NCBI GenBank assembly: GCA_022606425.2
Contig: JAHDVF020000060.1
Location: forward strand, 744,001 to 808,000
Source: Lepidostoma basale
Taxonomy: Eukaryota; Arthropoda; Insecta; Trichoptera; Lepidostomatidae
Length of the DNA stretch: 64,000 nt
Direction of reading: 5' to 3'
Position numbers and translations under genes: made by a program. Numbering within the stretch: the stretch's first letter is position 1; every line of letters starts with the position of its first letter. This document shows positions 9,890-20,125 of the stretch, one piece after another. Below the pieces are notes generated by a model. It saw nothing but the letters and a program-made list of their open reading frames with translations, made no database searches and was not told the DNA's origin.

Positions 9890-10315
9890 GCAACTTATTT
9901 GCAGCATCTCTGTCGTTATTGTGTCTTCTATCGGGCATTTACAAGTCTTTAATTACTTCAGTGCTATGCTTATCTCATTTGAGTCTATCTCTGATGAGTC
10001 TTCCGTAAAATGCCTGGTCAAAGTTGCTCTGTTGTCACTTCCGCTGGCCCCCGGCTCTGGCATCGCTGATGCATACAATTCTTCGTAAAATACTTCGACG
10101 ATTCTCAGTAGATCTTCCATGTTAGTGACCACCCTTCATGTTCCATCTCTTTCACTTATATTTTTGTATTTGTGAGTTTTTTTTACTTAGTTTTTTATTA
10201 AATACCTTCGGTCTCCTGTTCTGTTTTATTGTCTCAAGTATTACATTGTGGTTACATGATCTTACGTCTCTTCTGACAGTGTTTTTAACTAGCGGATAAG
10301 AAACGGCCTGTTTTG
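9890..10315 (-). mobile_element. LINE-alpha RT N-terminal remnant
   Basis: Minus-strand residues such as SNEISIALK, LKTCKCPIEDTITTEMLQ resemble the conserved opening of non-LTR RT domains (LKNGKSPGEDGI-type motif). Many stops and frame changes. This is the most upstream LINE-alpha segment I can recognise. Confidence 0.55.
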
Positions 10316-10342
10316 TATTTTACTCGTATATGTTATATCATA

Positions 10343-11150
10343 TAACTAATTAATTAACCATCACGCTATTTCTCCGGAGGGTTAGTCAGAGAAAATGGAC
10401 CGTCATATGGTTCTTCTTTTTTTTCTTTTTCCTTAGCCTATTCCCGTCCACTCCTAGACAAAGGCCTCCTCCATTCACTTCCATGTCACTCTGTCTTGTG
10501 CAGACTGCATCCAGGTTATTCCGACATCTCTGTTCAGGTCATCCTTCCACCGTAGTTGCACTCGCCCTGCACTTCTCTTTGCGGTCCACGGTCTCCAAGT
10601 CAGCAGTCTTCTTGTCCATTTTTCATTTGAGTTTGTCATCTCATCATCATTTTTCATTTTTCATCATACTGTTCTATCCTGACATAACTCTCGCGCCTCT
10701 TCTAACACATATTCACACACCGCGACATGCACGCTCGTCGATTGTACCAACTTCGAACATGGCCGCCTTTTAGTAATTGATTGATTTGGATATGCCATGT
10801 CTTCCTTGACTTTCCTAGACTTTTTTCCATTCACACTACTTGTATACATCTTTTTAACCATTCTTCCCTCATCCATTCGTTCCATATATCCAATTTTATT
10901 GAGGACGCATTCATCCGCCTTACATTCCTTCCTTCCTTCATCATTAGGTATTCTATCATACATTGTTTTTTCGCACATTCTTATTAGTGATCTAATTTTT
11001 ACGGCATTTTTCCTACTTTAATCCTTCTACTGCTAACTCCAAGCTTTACTTCCTTACAAAAGGGTCAGCACTAGAACCCCATTGTGCACTGCCATCTTTG
11101 CGTTAGTCGATATATTTATATTTGCAGTGATGATACTAGGACTTGTAAAT
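10343..11150 (-). mobile_element. LINE-alpha 3' copy, interrupted
   Basis: Starts with the reverse complement of the 3' tail (AACTAATTAATTAACCATCA) and the CTCCGGAGGG end. It is interrupted at 10406-10661 by another retrotransposon end, and resumes to about 11150. Decoded pieces include MYDRIPNDEGRKECKADECV, IGYMERMDEGRMVKKMYTSS. Positions 11150-11210 continue as an RT motif-C remnant (LYTDDAVLIADS), so an internal deletion joins the palm to the C-terminal region. Confidence 0.8.
10406..10661 (-). mobile_element. LINE-theta 3' end inserted in LINE-alpha
   Basis: Minus strand encodes NEKWTRRLLTWRPWTAKR, RVQLRWKDDL, WMQSAQDRVTWK: a distinct non-LTR ORF2 C-terminus (RTE-type RW-DDL..W-R-AQDR..W pattern) ending in an AAG/A-rich tail. 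Near-duplicate flanks (TCATATGGTTCT and TCATACTGTTCT) look like a diverged target-site duplication of about 12 bp. Confidence 0.7.
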
Positions 11151-11210
11151 CTTCCATGCTGTCAGCGATTAAAACAGCGTCGTCTGTATAAAGAACCATT
11201 ACATATTAGA

Positions 11211-12026
11211 GACGACAACTTCAAGAGAAAAACGAATAAATTACGCGCGTAAAAAATGCACTGCATACCTTAATAAAAAATATACAAAAAAAAAGTTTTT
11301 TGTCACAATAAATGGTATAAACAATAGCTTACTATTAAAACATTATTATTTTATGCGATAAGGAATAAAACCAAGTGTTCTGTTAATATTTCTAAAGCTT
11401 CGATACATAATAACGCATTTCGTACACCCCACAAACTTTTAAATGGTTCGAGGGTAGTTTTCAAGAAGGGTCTTTTCGAAACAAGAGGCCGAAAATAGAG
11501 GCAAGCAAATTATTTACTGCCATCTGTAAACTAGTAGATATACTAAACGTGCTTTATCTTACTGCCAATAGATGTCTCTCAAACAAAATAGACATTAATA
11601 ATATTAATATTTATTTTTAAATGGGTTCATTTAATCGAAAACAATTATTAGAAATTACCTATATTTGTATTAAAATTGACATACTTATTTTATAAAATAT
11701 TTGGAATGAAAATAACAATATTTTAGTGAATCTACTCGACTACAGATGGCAGTACTAGTTAAATATTCCAACTTGATTCCAATTGTATCAGAATTCAAAT
11801 TTATTTGAAAGCTTTTTTAACACGTTTTGACTTGATAGTATATACAAAAGCTCGTATATATAGTATATCATATTTTTTTAGTATCTGTTTTTGTTCATAA
11901 TTGTTATTTCATAAGGTTAAATCGATTTTAATAGTGTGTGTAGTTAAATTATATATTCATAATAATAATTAGGCTAATTTGCAAAGCGCCTATTTCTCGA
12001 GTTACTCGCCCCAAGTAACAAAGTAA
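11211..12026. other. No gene seen
   Basis: AT-rich unique sequence. ACTGCCATCTGTA occurs at 11516 and in inverted orientation near 11745 (TACAGATGGCAGT), about 220 bp apart; this may be a short inverted repeat. Confidence 0.4.
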
Positions 12027-12180
12027 ATCCTGGAGCTGGCAAATAAGGGATGAAATTAAAATAAATGCCGTTAAAATAGGATCACTTAGAATAATATCAA
12101 GTAGCCTATGCAAGAAGAAATGCCAAACGAAGAAACAAGGAAAGAATGCAAGCCAGATGCATGCGTCCCAAAGAAAATTA
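12027..12180 (+). mobile_element. LINE-alpha fragment, decayed
   Basis: TGGAGCTGGCAAATAAGGG and following sequence encode relics of WSWQ-KDE and of PNEETRKECKPDACV. No tail. Confidence 0.55.
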
Positions 12181-12304
12181 AGGACAGGCTACTAAGCCGC
12201 TTTTAACTTATGAAACAAACGCTTTAAAATTACGTACAAGTAGTGTGAAAAGAACAAAAAGTCCAGAAAGGCCAAGCAAAATATTAAACAAAACAAAAAA
12301 ACAT

Positions 12305-12755
12305 ACAAACCATCTGTTTCGCCGTTTCACTGCAGGGGTAGACAGAGAGAATGGACCGCTACACTACTCTATCCTGACATACCTCTCTAGATTCCTCAAC
12401 ATTCATACAACGAGACATACCTACACGCACGTCGATTCTTCCGACCTTTAAAATTTGATTAATTTAGTCATGCCATGTTTTCCTAGGTCTACCTCGACTC
12501 CATGCTCCATTTACATCGTTAACGTATACTTTCTTAACCATTCTTTCTCCATCCATGCGCTCCATATGCCCAAACCAACGCTGCGATCCTTTTATAATTT
12601 TGTTCATAATATCTTCTTTCGCTCTACATCCCTTTTTTATATTTGTCATACATCGTTCTAGCACGCATACGTCTAAGGGACTTCTTCTCTACCGCATTTA
12701 TTCTGCTCTCATCCTTCTTCTGCCAGTTCCATGCTTCGCTTTCATGCATAAGGAA
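12305..12755 (-). mobile_element. LINE-alpha 3' copy
   Basis: The conserved end CCATCTGTTTCGCCGTTTC starts it. The minus-strand open stretch 12464-12664 reads MNKIIKGSQRWFGHMERMDG and RMVKKVYVNDVNGAWSRGRP. It ends near WNWQKKDE. The frame shifts at the CRAKEDI segment. Tail and 5' part are missing. Confidence 0.8.
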
Positions 12756-12805
12756 AATATTAAATAAGACTAAATTAATCAGTAAAAGAATGGTTACCAT
12801 ATTCA

Positions 12806-13066
12806 AGGTAAGTGCTTTGACTGCCACACCGAAGGCCCTGGGTTCGATTCCCGGCGATGGCAGGGTTATTGTCATACTGTCTTTGGTCTGGTGTAGAGTT
12901 CACGTGACAGTAAAATGGCGATAGATTAGCTACCTATCACATGTACCTATCACGAGAATCAATATGATAGCTTCTGCTGAGAATCAAAAGACCCTTTACA
13001 TTGATTTGGCTCGCGAGTGATGATGCAAAGAGCGATTCAATAAAATAATAATTATAATAATAATCG
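12806..13066 (+). mobile_element. SINE-a
   Basis: B box GGTTCGATTCC (12841-12851), body and a-type 3' end with (AATAAT)n tail at 13040-13066. The A-box region is degraded (AAGGTAAGTGCTTTGACTG). Confidence 0.85.
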
Positions 13067-13079
13067 ACGAATGTTACGA

Positions 13080-13262
13080 TGTATGATAGAACAAAGATAG
13101 ACTGGTAGAAGGCTGCTGTCCTGGCTGCGGAACATAAAAGAGTGGACAGGAATTACAAGAATTCAGAACCTGTTCCAATTGGCGCAGGATAGAGATGCAT
13201 TTGCTGCAGTGTTCGCCAACGTTGGGGGGACCTGACACGGCACCGAAAGAAGAAAAAGATAT
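13080..13262 (+). mobile_element. LINE-beta 3' end
   Basis: Encodes decayed GRRLLSWLRNIKEW, TGITRIQNLF, LAQDRDAFAAVFANVGGT then stop, followed by GAAAGAAGAAAAAG. This is the C-terminus and GA-rich tail of the same family as 40972-41640. Confidence 0.75.
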
Positions 13263-13446
13263 ATTTTTTGTGTATAATAAAAAATAAATACAGCGTTAAA
13301 AAAATTGCATCGTTTACCTACTTAATTACGCAATTTTTTCAGAAAGTCCAGCGATGTACTATACAGTTTGAAATGAAAAGGGATTCAATTGACACGCTCG
13401 CTTTTAAACTCATCTATTTTACATAGGCGATCGTCTTTTTATTATT

Positions 13447-13605
13447 TAATGAATAAAGAAAGTATACGTACCTAAACGACGTAAACGGAACTATAAATAG
13501 AGGAAGACCGAGGAAGACATGCTCCGGTCAAATCAATCAAATATTAAATGTCGGCCACGTGAGGAGTCAGAGATGCCGTGTTTGCATGAAAAGATATATG
13601 AATTC
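13447..13605 (+). mobile_element. LINE-alpha fragment
   Basis: RKYT.LNDVNGTINRGRPRK, QINQILNVGHVRSQ-type coding relics. It stops where an HH-B arm begins (13606). Confidence 0.65.
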
Positions 13606-14400
13606 ATTGTTTCTTGAAAAATGATTTTAAACTCCATATTAAATAATTAATACGAAAGAAAACGTGAGTTTCAGATATTTGGGAGTAGAGATTTGCAGCC
13701 AAAATGACCTTTATACCGAAGTCAATAAAACCTCTGATGTGTCAGGATGTCTGAAGAATCTGGTCTGGAAGAACAAGCACATGCGTATCGACAGCAAGAT
13801 AAGAATTTATAAAACATGCGTGCGACCTATCATGACGTACGCTGTAGAGACGCGGGCCGACACTGTGCGAACCATGGGACTACTAAGAACATCGGAGATG
13901 AAGGTCCTAAGGTCAATTACTGGAAAAACTCTCCGAGATCGTGTCCGCAACGTAGACATAAGAAAAACTTGTGAAATAGAGGATATCGTTCAGTGGAGTA
14001 GATCCAGAAGAAGATACTGGAGGGACCATGTAGCCCGAATGGATGGTGACAGACTTGCATATACAGCCGCTTATGAAATCCCTTCCGGACATCGCCCACC
14101 TGGAAGACCTAATCATTCGACGAGACATGATTTCTGTGTCACAGATCGTCAGATCTATTAAAATAAGACGAAGAAGAAGAAAATGACAGTTTTCTAGAAG
14201 TTTTAATATATTTTATGGGAATGACATGTTTTACCCTTCAAAGGCATTATCAAATGTCATGTATCAAAATATCATTTATCATTATGCCTTAGAAGGGTGA
14301 AACATGTCATTCCCATAAAATATAATAAAATTTCTAGAAAACTGACGTTTTCATTCGTATTAATTGCGATATATTAATGTTTAAGAGGGGTTCAAAGGGT
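13606..14400. mobile_element. HH-B inverted-repeat element split by LINE-gamma
   Basis: The outer arm (ATTGTTTCTTGAAAAATGAT, AACTCCATATTAAATAATTA) is on the left at 13606-13659. It resumes at 14185 with GACAGTTTTCTAGAAG. The inner palindrome at 14240-14300 carries degenerate motifs, and the right arm runs to about 14390. Left-arm TTGATAA (minus, 14247-14253) is retained; the right-arm motif has lost it. Confidence 0.7.
13660..14184 (+). pseudogene. LINE-gamma ORF2 C-terminal remnant
   Basis: The open frame 13664-14161 (165 codons) starts inside FRYLGVEICSQND and reads through KIRIYKTCVRPIMTYAVE, SEMKVLRSITGKTLRDRVRN, RRRYWRDHVARMDGDRL, PSGHRPPGRP to a stop, then a GA-rich tail (GACGAAGAAGAAG). 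This corresponds to the region after the palm of a non-LTR reverse transcriptase. The C-terminal RPPKRW segment is replaced by NHSTRHDF. It is inserted in the HH-B left arm, with GAAAACGT and GAAAATGA as candidate diverged target duplications. The ATG is not a genuine start. Confidence 0.75.
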
Positions 14401-14799
14401 AGTAGGGCTACGATGGGGTATGCTTTGCTGAAACATATGCCTCTACAAAATGTCGTAAGGCGCCATGTTGCATTTACAACAGCAACACTACTATCAAGTC
14501 CAACTCTCTAGCGTCCACGAGAGGTCTTTTAAAGACCCCGCGAACCCCGGGCAATGTGGCACATATTACTTAGTGCCATAGAGAGAGGACGAATGGCGAG
14601 CTTCCAGCGCCATAAAATTGGATACACCCAGCTAAGGGAAGGTAACCCCGACAGAAAATTCTAGGAGAGAAGGCAAGCGGATACCTCTCTGGATATTTTT
14701 CCCCAGGTCATCACTATGAAGGTGATAGTTGACGTTAGGGAGACCTGACAGGACACAGAAAGAAGAAGAAGAATGTTAAAGAATCTAAAGGAGTATGCC
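14401..14799 (+). mobile_element. Retrotransposon-like 3' end with GAA tail
   Basis: The end GTTAGGGAGACCTGACAGGAC followed by AGAAAGAAGAAGAAG (about 14733-14776) matches the LINE-beta terminus. The upstream 330 bp is not otherwise recognised. Confidence 0.45.
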
Positions 14800-14873
14800 A
14801 TAAACAATAATGTGGTACATTCATTCTGTCTATCATTTCGGGGTTACGGCGTAATGGTTAGTTTGTTAGTATG
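14800..14873 (+). mobile_element. LINE-alpha 3' end
   Basis: ACATTCATTCTGTCTATCA, GGGGTTACGGCGTAATGG then TTAGTTTGTTAG: a 70-bp terminal fragment. Confidence 0.6.
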
Positions 14874-15176
14874 TTTTGGTTAAAAAATCTCGAACCCATT
14901 TATAAACCATCTTAGTATGCTTTTGCGGGAAGCAGAATAGAGATAAATGAAGTGGAGGGATGCTGCGATATTTAATACCCCATTCGGAGAGTGAATACTG
15001 TTCCGATAAGACATACTATGATCTCAGTCATTAATCTTGTGCCATCCTGTACTACATACAAAGATCTAGATACAGGTGGGGAAATCGTAACCAGAACTAC
15101 TGGAAGACCCAAAAGAATCAGTAAATATTATTGAATTAAAATAAATATTAACTGTTTAAATAATAAAAAACTTTGT
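14874..15176. other. No gene seen
   Basis: Unclassified; ends at the MITE. Confidence 0.4.
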
Positions 15177-15609
15177 TATAAATGAGGCCGCCAGGGCAAG
15201 AGTGGTCTAACCCCAAATTTAGACAATGGAGATAAATTGCGTTTGAAAATTTAACGCTTTTTCCCCATTGTTTTTTTTAAAACTATATGTCTGCGGGTCT
15301 TCTTTAGTGATAAACCTTGTTTGTTTGGTAAATGTCTTTAGAATAGTATTTTGAAATATTGGGAAATATAAAGTTTGAGGATATTTTTGATGGTTACTTA
15401 TAATAGACCACATTTGACTCCATATATTTTGATTTTTCGTCAGAGCAAAAGAAGTATTTATGGCGATATCTATGTTTCCACTTGGAAATGGTGGTTAGAT
15501 TAATTTTTCTTTTATAGTAGGTCACAAATAGGTGTGGGTTAGACCAGTAACTCAATTTAAAAAAAAAATTTTGGTTAGACCACTCTTGTCCTAGTGGCCT
15601 CAAATATCA
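15177..15609 (+). mobile_element. TIR MITE (GAGGCC family), copy 1
   Basis: Terminal inverted repeats of about 35 bp: TGAGGCCGCCAGGGCAAGAG at 15183 and its complement ending GGCCTCA at 15602. Comparison with the inverted copy at 37005-37435 shows homology extending outward to TATAAA on one side and AATATCA on the other, so the true ends lie there. Minus-strand open frames inside it are spurious; it encodes no transposase. Confidence 0.8.
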
Positions 15610-15654
15610 CAATTGTCACTGTTTCGCTTACCGATGTAAGCATAGTCAGCTCTT

Positions 15655-15905
15655 ACTGAAAATTCATCAGAAAGATATGTATGAAAAACGATAGTTTTCA
15701 AGGAGTTTTATTATAATATTTATGTATGACATGTTTCGCACTTCTAAGGCATTATCAAATATTTGATATTAGCATTAACATTTGATAATGCCTTAGAAGG
15801 GCGAAACATGTCATACATAAATATTATGATATAACTCCTTGAAAACTATCGTTTTTTCATACATATCAATAATTTAATATGGAGTTTTACATCACTGTTC
15901 AAGAA
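15655..15905. mobile_element. HH-B inverted-repeat element
   Basis: A palindrome centred near 15768. The arms match over about 100 bp each (ATGTATGAAAAACGATAGTT, CATGTTTCGC.CTTCTAAGG and complements). Each arm carries a hammerhead-like motif with the box TTGATAA: plus 15782-15788, minus 15752-15758. The right flank carries the HH-B outer end (TAATATGGAGTTTTACATCA). Confidence 0.8.
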
Positions 15906-15998
15906 ACAATAAATACATCCGAAAGACTTAGTTTATATACAAAATTTTTAGAAGAGGAAGAAACTATACACAATATTGCAAACAATTATAGATAAACT

Positions 15999-16250
15999 AG
16001 GGGCTTTAACACTGTGGAATTCTATAATGAAGATTATTTTATGAATTAAAACACTGTTTTTTCCATTTTTGAGTTTATTTTACTCGACATGTTTCGAAGG
16101 CTTACACCTTCATCATCGTGAGAACGATGTAAACGTTTATATCGTAAAAGTTTATATCGTTCTCCCGATGATGAAGGTGTAAGCCTTCGAAACATGTCGA
16201 GAAAAATAAACAAAAAAAAAGTGTTTTAATTAATAAAAAAATCGTAAACA
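15999..16250. mobile_element. HH-D inverted-repeat element
   Basis: The outer end TTTAACACTGTGGAATTC resembles that of HH-A elements. The arms contain TTTTGAGTTTATTTT.. and a motif each: minus 16083-16126 and plus 16160-16203. The centre is a short imperfect palindrome around 16141. No coding capacity. Confidence 0.75.
16160..16203 (+). ncRNA. Hammerhead-like motif HH-D
   Basis: Helix I TTCTC (16160-16164) pairs with GAGAA (16199-16203), five of five. Box CCGATGA (16165-16171), that is CUGAUGA with U4 to C. Extra T, stem II GAAGG/CCTTC around TGTAAG, GAA, ACATGT, C at 16198. The U4 change recurs in the plus-strand HH-D motifs near 52927 and 53053 and would be expected to impair cleavage. Confidence 0.6.
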
Positions 16251-16586
16251 ATTACTATAAAAGATGGAAAAAAACAATTATTAGGTTCAACAGTAACAGA
16301 AATTCAATATTGATGAGTCAACAAAATTAGGAGAAATAAACAGGGAAGCAAATAACATTAGAAGAAAAGGGGTTCGACAAGTGAAAGACAATTATAATAA
16401 TGGTGTAAAAAAACAAACAATGGAATTTTAAATCCATGGTATTGAAAATGAGTCTTCTTGAATACCTGCAATACCCATATTTAAATTCCGTAAATTTTAC
16501 ATAAATATTTGATGATTATTTTTGTATAGAATCATGTTTACCACCCCTGATCTGTATGCATATAAAGGATTCAGTTTGTAATAGTG

Positions 16587-16650
16587 TCACCAGTCTGTCG
16601 ATGCCAGCAAGCCTGGCGAAATCGGTCGCTGTCGAAATAAATTATTATTT
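16587..16650 (+). ncRNA. Hammerhead-like motif HH-E
   Basis: Helix I CAGT/GCTG, box CTGTCGA (A6 to U), extra T, stem II GCCAG/CTGGC, GAA, ATCGGT (ACCGGT in sister copies), C. It is followed by CGAAATAAA. The family recurs at 29745, 31286, 31343, 47496 and 56932. Confidence 0.5.
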
Positions 16651-16654
16651 ATGA

Positions 16655-16880
16655 TGATTTATATTTAAAAAACGCTGTTTTGTAAAATCAATTACTCCAA
16701 AAGAGCACTAGGAAAAGACAGACCGACAGTGCAGTATTTTGTAGTTTCTTAAATTTAACGTTACTATTCTCATACTAATTCGGTACTACTATGGAGGCTA
16801 TTGCAAGCCAATGGACCCGCAACGCTGAAAGCACGACCGTAAAAAACTTGCTTTATTGGCTCTGACTGGAATCGTTATTC
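16655..16880 (-). mobile_element. LINE-epsilon 3' fragment (CR1-group)
   Basis: The minus strand matches 30960-31180 and 49255-49460 (ATTCCAGTCAGAGCCAATAAAGCAAG; CTTTCAGCGTTGCGG). It encodes relics of ANKAS..DRAFSVA..W.SLH, with a downstream TTGATTTTACAAAAC. Confidence 0.65.
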
Positions 16881-17421
16881 GCATTTGTTGGGTTCTTAAA
16901 CAATTTTTAAACAACCCAACAAATGTTTTTATAATAATTACGTGTATGCTTTTAAGTGTACCTACCTTATTTTTCATCCGCGTAAAGTAGACTGGGGCTT
17001 ATTATATTCCTCTCGTCCGCATCTGCAATGTGAAAATATTAATTTAATAACATAAAAATATTTGTTATAACAAAAGCATAAACGTTCCGAAACAAATCTG
17101 TCAAAACTGATAATATTTGTAAACAATTTTAAAATACTAGTTGACCCGGCAAACGTTGTTCTGCCATATAAATTATTTCTAGTGAATATTATGGTTGTTA
17201 AATAAAAAATAACGAATGTATTGTATGTGTGTGGGGATGGGATCTATGACAAAAAGAGGAATGGAGCGCTGTAGACGATGACCGCCGATAAAAACTAAAA
17301 TACACCAACCATTCATTGTGTATCTCTTAAAAGTTAAATGTAAGTGAATAAAAGTCATATATTTTTTATCCTAAAGTAGGAAAATGAAATAAAGAAAATC
17401 AATATTAATTTCGAAGAGCAA

Positions 17422-17955
17422 TTAAGTGTACGATATTTTTGTCAGTCCGTCTTTAGCTAACATAAATAAGCTAGATGGTTTGCCCACGCGAGAACATGCC
17501 ACGTATAATTGTCCGTGTGAAAAACATGGTGTGCCCAAATCTAAGCCGCAAACAGACATCGTTTGACCTTGCGACTTATTGATTGTCATTGCGAATGCCA
17601 ATCTAATAGGAAATTGAACGCGTTTGAATTCAATTGGCACGTCCGTGGGAATCATTGGAATTCGTGGCAGCAAAACATTTTCGGCTCGGAATTTTCCATT
17701 CAAAATAATGGCTTCGATAATGTTTTTCATTATTTTTTTAATGACCGATCGCGTGCCATTGCACAGCCGTGGTGGATTCAAATTCCGAAGTAAAATAACC
17801 GGAGATCCAACTTTCAGTCGTAGATGGTGTGGTGACATGCCTGGCAAATCCAGTGAGCTCAAAAACTCAGTTGGATAATTTACAGCTTCCTTGGCATCGC
17901 AAACTGTATCGATCGATTTGTATGATACCAAGTCGCACACGATTAATGTCCTCAC
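17422..17955 (-). pseudogene. Helitron helicase (Pif1-type) C-terminal remnant
   Basis: The 177-codon frame holds the last part of the SF1 helicase domain of Helitron RepHel. Visible motifs: LKVGSPVILLRNLNP, a conserved stretch in the Pif1/Helitron C-terminal half; FAMTINKSQGQT, helicase motif V region; LYVACSRV, motif VI with the catalytic arginine. In a full protein this domain unwinds DNA during rolling-circle transposition. Walker A and B are missing, so it cannot be active. The first ATG (complement of 17955) sits in mid-domain; the upstream frame was lost by deletion. Confidence 0.85.
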
Positions 17956-18529
17956 CGCCCATGAAGTAGATTTGTAAACATTTGTGTGGTTCGTTTGGCA
18001 TTGGAAGCAATGAGCCTACTTTGTGGTACACTTGGCCTTTGATTTTGAACGTTGAATTGAATTGTTGACCATTTGCCGCAGTATTGTGAACTATTTCTGT
18101 TGCTCCGAACGAAGTCATTTGGATGCATGAATTGAATGTGCGTATGGACTTCAGGAATAGGTTGAAATCTGGATCCGTGCCGATGAGCAAGCCGTTCAAT
18201 GGTTCTGGTGGTGTCTCAATTTCTGGTAGTTGCACTTTTCCTGATGCGCAACACATTCCGGCTAACTCATGTTTAAATTTAAGCGCATGACAATGGGGAC
18301 ATTTTTTGTCCATAGCACCAATCAGCACTTTCGGATGAGCGAAATATTCAATATCTGGCTCGTATTCGAATGCGAGACGTAGGAACGAAGCGGATGTAAA
18401 TGCTCGATTTACTTGTTGGCGTTGTTGGTCATTTGCTCTGCGTGTGTTAACTACGAACCGGGGCGCGTATCCGTTCCAATTGTCGTTGGTGATTTCGTTC
18501 AGCTCGTGCCTCTTGTGATTGAGATGCAC
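17867..18529 (-). pseudogene. Helitron Rep N-terminal (helitron-like) remnant
   Basis: The 220-codon frame contains the Helitron N-terminal zinc-finger-like region CPHCHALKFKHE..GMCCASGKV. It continues through PPEPLNGLLIGTD, SCIQMTSFGA, FKIKGQVYHKVGSLLP, HKCLQIYFMGG. After that it is out of frame and overlaps the helicase remnant, marking a deletion junction near 17950-17960. The HUH motif and tyrosines that should follow are absent. Confidence 0.85.
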
Positions 18530-18668
18530 GCAATTGCGACATGCTCACACGCACATTTTCGATATCTTGTTGGATTTGTTTGTCTGTTCTTTTTGCTCTA
18601 CTATTTCGCATGTGTGTTGCTTTATTCGTTCGACAGCCCAAATTGGCCCCCTTATGTCTTGCTGGCAT
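18447..18668 (-). pseudogene. Helitron ORF N-terminus, frameshifted
   Basis: 73 codons with Arg/Gln-rich residues (TDKQIQQDIENVRVSMSQLR, SQEARAERNHQRQLERI), typical of the very N-terminus upstream of the 17867-18529 frame, from which it is separated by a frameshift. The start codon choice is uncertain. Confidence 0.55.
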
Positions 18669-19173
18669 TGTTCACTGTAATACACGCACACAAATAGATA
18701 ACACTGCGTTGTGATACAAAGCAAATGCCGAATGAAATGTCGAAATGATGCGACGCTTCTCGTGAATGACTTGCGCATGTGTAGATGAAAATTCGATGAG
18801 GCGGACGCAGCGCCATCTGTCATTCAACAAAATAAATAATTTCCTTCTGTTTGAAATACGATCATACAAAAATACTTAATTGTGATTAAAAAAATGGGTG
18901 GGTGGGGGTAGGAGGGTGAAAATTTGAAATCATATTTATTTTTTAATGCCATAAAACAAAAATACAAAAAAATATTTTGTAAAAAAATAGAAAAAAAATT
19001 CTGGATAGGGACACCCTAATCACTTAGCGTTATGAAATATACTTTACAATCGATTCTCATACTTACAAAATACACATAGAAAAAATCATAAAATTCGGTC
19101 CAGCCGTTTCGGAGGAGTTCGACCACTAACACCCGACACGAGATTTTTATATATAAGATTTTAAATATGTATC

Positions 19174-19233
19174 TTATCACTGAAGAAGGTATCACTGAAG
19201 AAGGACCGGTTGTCCGAAACATGTCTGATATGT
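19174..19233 (+). ncRNA. Hammerhead-like motif HH-I, intact
   Basis: Helix I TATCA (19190-19194) pairs with TGATA (19226-19230), five of five. Box CTGAAGA (19195-19201), extra A, stem II GGAC/GTCC around CGGTT, GAA (19216-19218), palindrome ACATGT (19219-19224), C17 at 19225. The 5' half (TATCACTGAAGAAGG) is duplicated immediately upstream at about 19175. It adjoins the Helitron. No second arm seen. One of the best-formed motifs in the window. Confidence 0.7.
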
Positions 19234-19329
19234 GATTAATTTTTTTTAAAGTAAGTGTTATAAATATATACAAAGTATATAAAAAATCAAAGACAAATCT
19301 CAATATGACATTGAATTTAATAAAATAAA

Positions 19330-19557
19330 ATGGAAAAACAAAGACACCTTACTGCAGGACAAAGTCACATGGGGGAGACAGAGAAGAAGGTATTGGAGGG
19401 ACTATGTAGAAAGAATAGACACCCAGAGATTAACACACCTTGCTGTACATGGGAAACCAAAAGGATGAAGAATGCTTGGAAGACCCCCTAAGAGATGTAA
19501 AGACAGCTGAGAATCTACATCGCAAGAGGCAGCAAGCTCTGTTTAAGAAGAATACGA
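19330..19557 (+). mobile_element. LINE-gamma 3' fragment
   Basis: Relics of WGRQRRRYWRDYVERIDTQRLTHLAVHG, LGRPPKRCKDS and a GAAGAATAC-like end. No clean GAA tail. Confidence 0.65.
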
Positions 19558-19654
19558 AAATGACGTTGACCTGGTATTGAAATGAAATTCAAAATTGAAG
19601 TTAAAATGAGAAACTTCTTCTAGAACGATAATCTTAATCTGAAACTCCGAGAGA

Positions 19655-20125
19655 AGCATTAAATATTAAATATGGTCTATTCTACTTTATGGCTATGAAA
19701 CTTGGACTGAAAGTGAATTGTGGAGGTATTAAAACAATGTACTGTTTGTTAAATGACCAATAAATAAATGAATGTAATGAATTAGTTGGAGGCGTTTGAG
19801 ATGTGGATATACCCCAGAATCCTTCATGTGCCGTGGACCGATAAGTCCAGTAATACAGACGTACTACAGAGATCCAGAGCCAATTGAGAGCTGTTGTCAA
19901 GTGTAAAGGTTAGAAAGGTCTCATATTTGGGTCATGTGCTAAGGGGAGAAAGATACCACCTCCTTCGGCTGATAATCATAGCCAAAATAGAGGGACGTCG
20001 GGGAGTTGGTAGAAGGCAGTTGTCTTGGCTGCGAAATATAATAAAGTAGACAGAAATGATAAGAGTTGAGAACGTGTTTCAAACGACACAGGCCAGAGAT
20101 GCTTTTGCTGCAGTGGTCGGATAAC
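19655..20125 (+). mobile_element. LINE-beta 3' copy
   Basis: Encodes broken LVYSTLWL.NLD.ESE, ELVGGV.., then KVRKVSYLGHVLRGERYHLL, IIAKIEGRRGVGRRQLSWLR, ARDAFAAVVG. It corresponds to 41082-41627 on the other strand. Several stops; it lacks the GAA tail and abuts a LINE-zeta copy. Confidence 0.75.

Larger units (their letters stand above)
17137..19158 (-). mobile_element. Helitron, internally deleted, about 2.0 kb
   Basis: On the minus strand the element begins with TC (19158-19157, TCTTATATATAAAAATCTCG) directly after an A. It ends with CTAG (17140-17137) followed by T, the expected A^T insertion without target duplication. It contains broken RepHel coding sequence in three pieces (18668-18447, 18529-17867, 17955-17422). 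The HUH replication-initiator centre and most helicase motifs are deleted. The end sequences are the standard Helitron signatures. A 3' hairpin is not obvious to me. Confidence 0.8.

Noticed and set aside
11514..11764. MITE with ACTGCCATCTGTA ends
   Set aside because: The inverted match is only 13 bp with no target duplication or second copy; GCCATCT is common in this sequence.
15219..15603. Small proteins on the minus strand
   Set aside because: They lie wholly inside a TIR MITE and have no domain; the second MITE copy does not preserve them.
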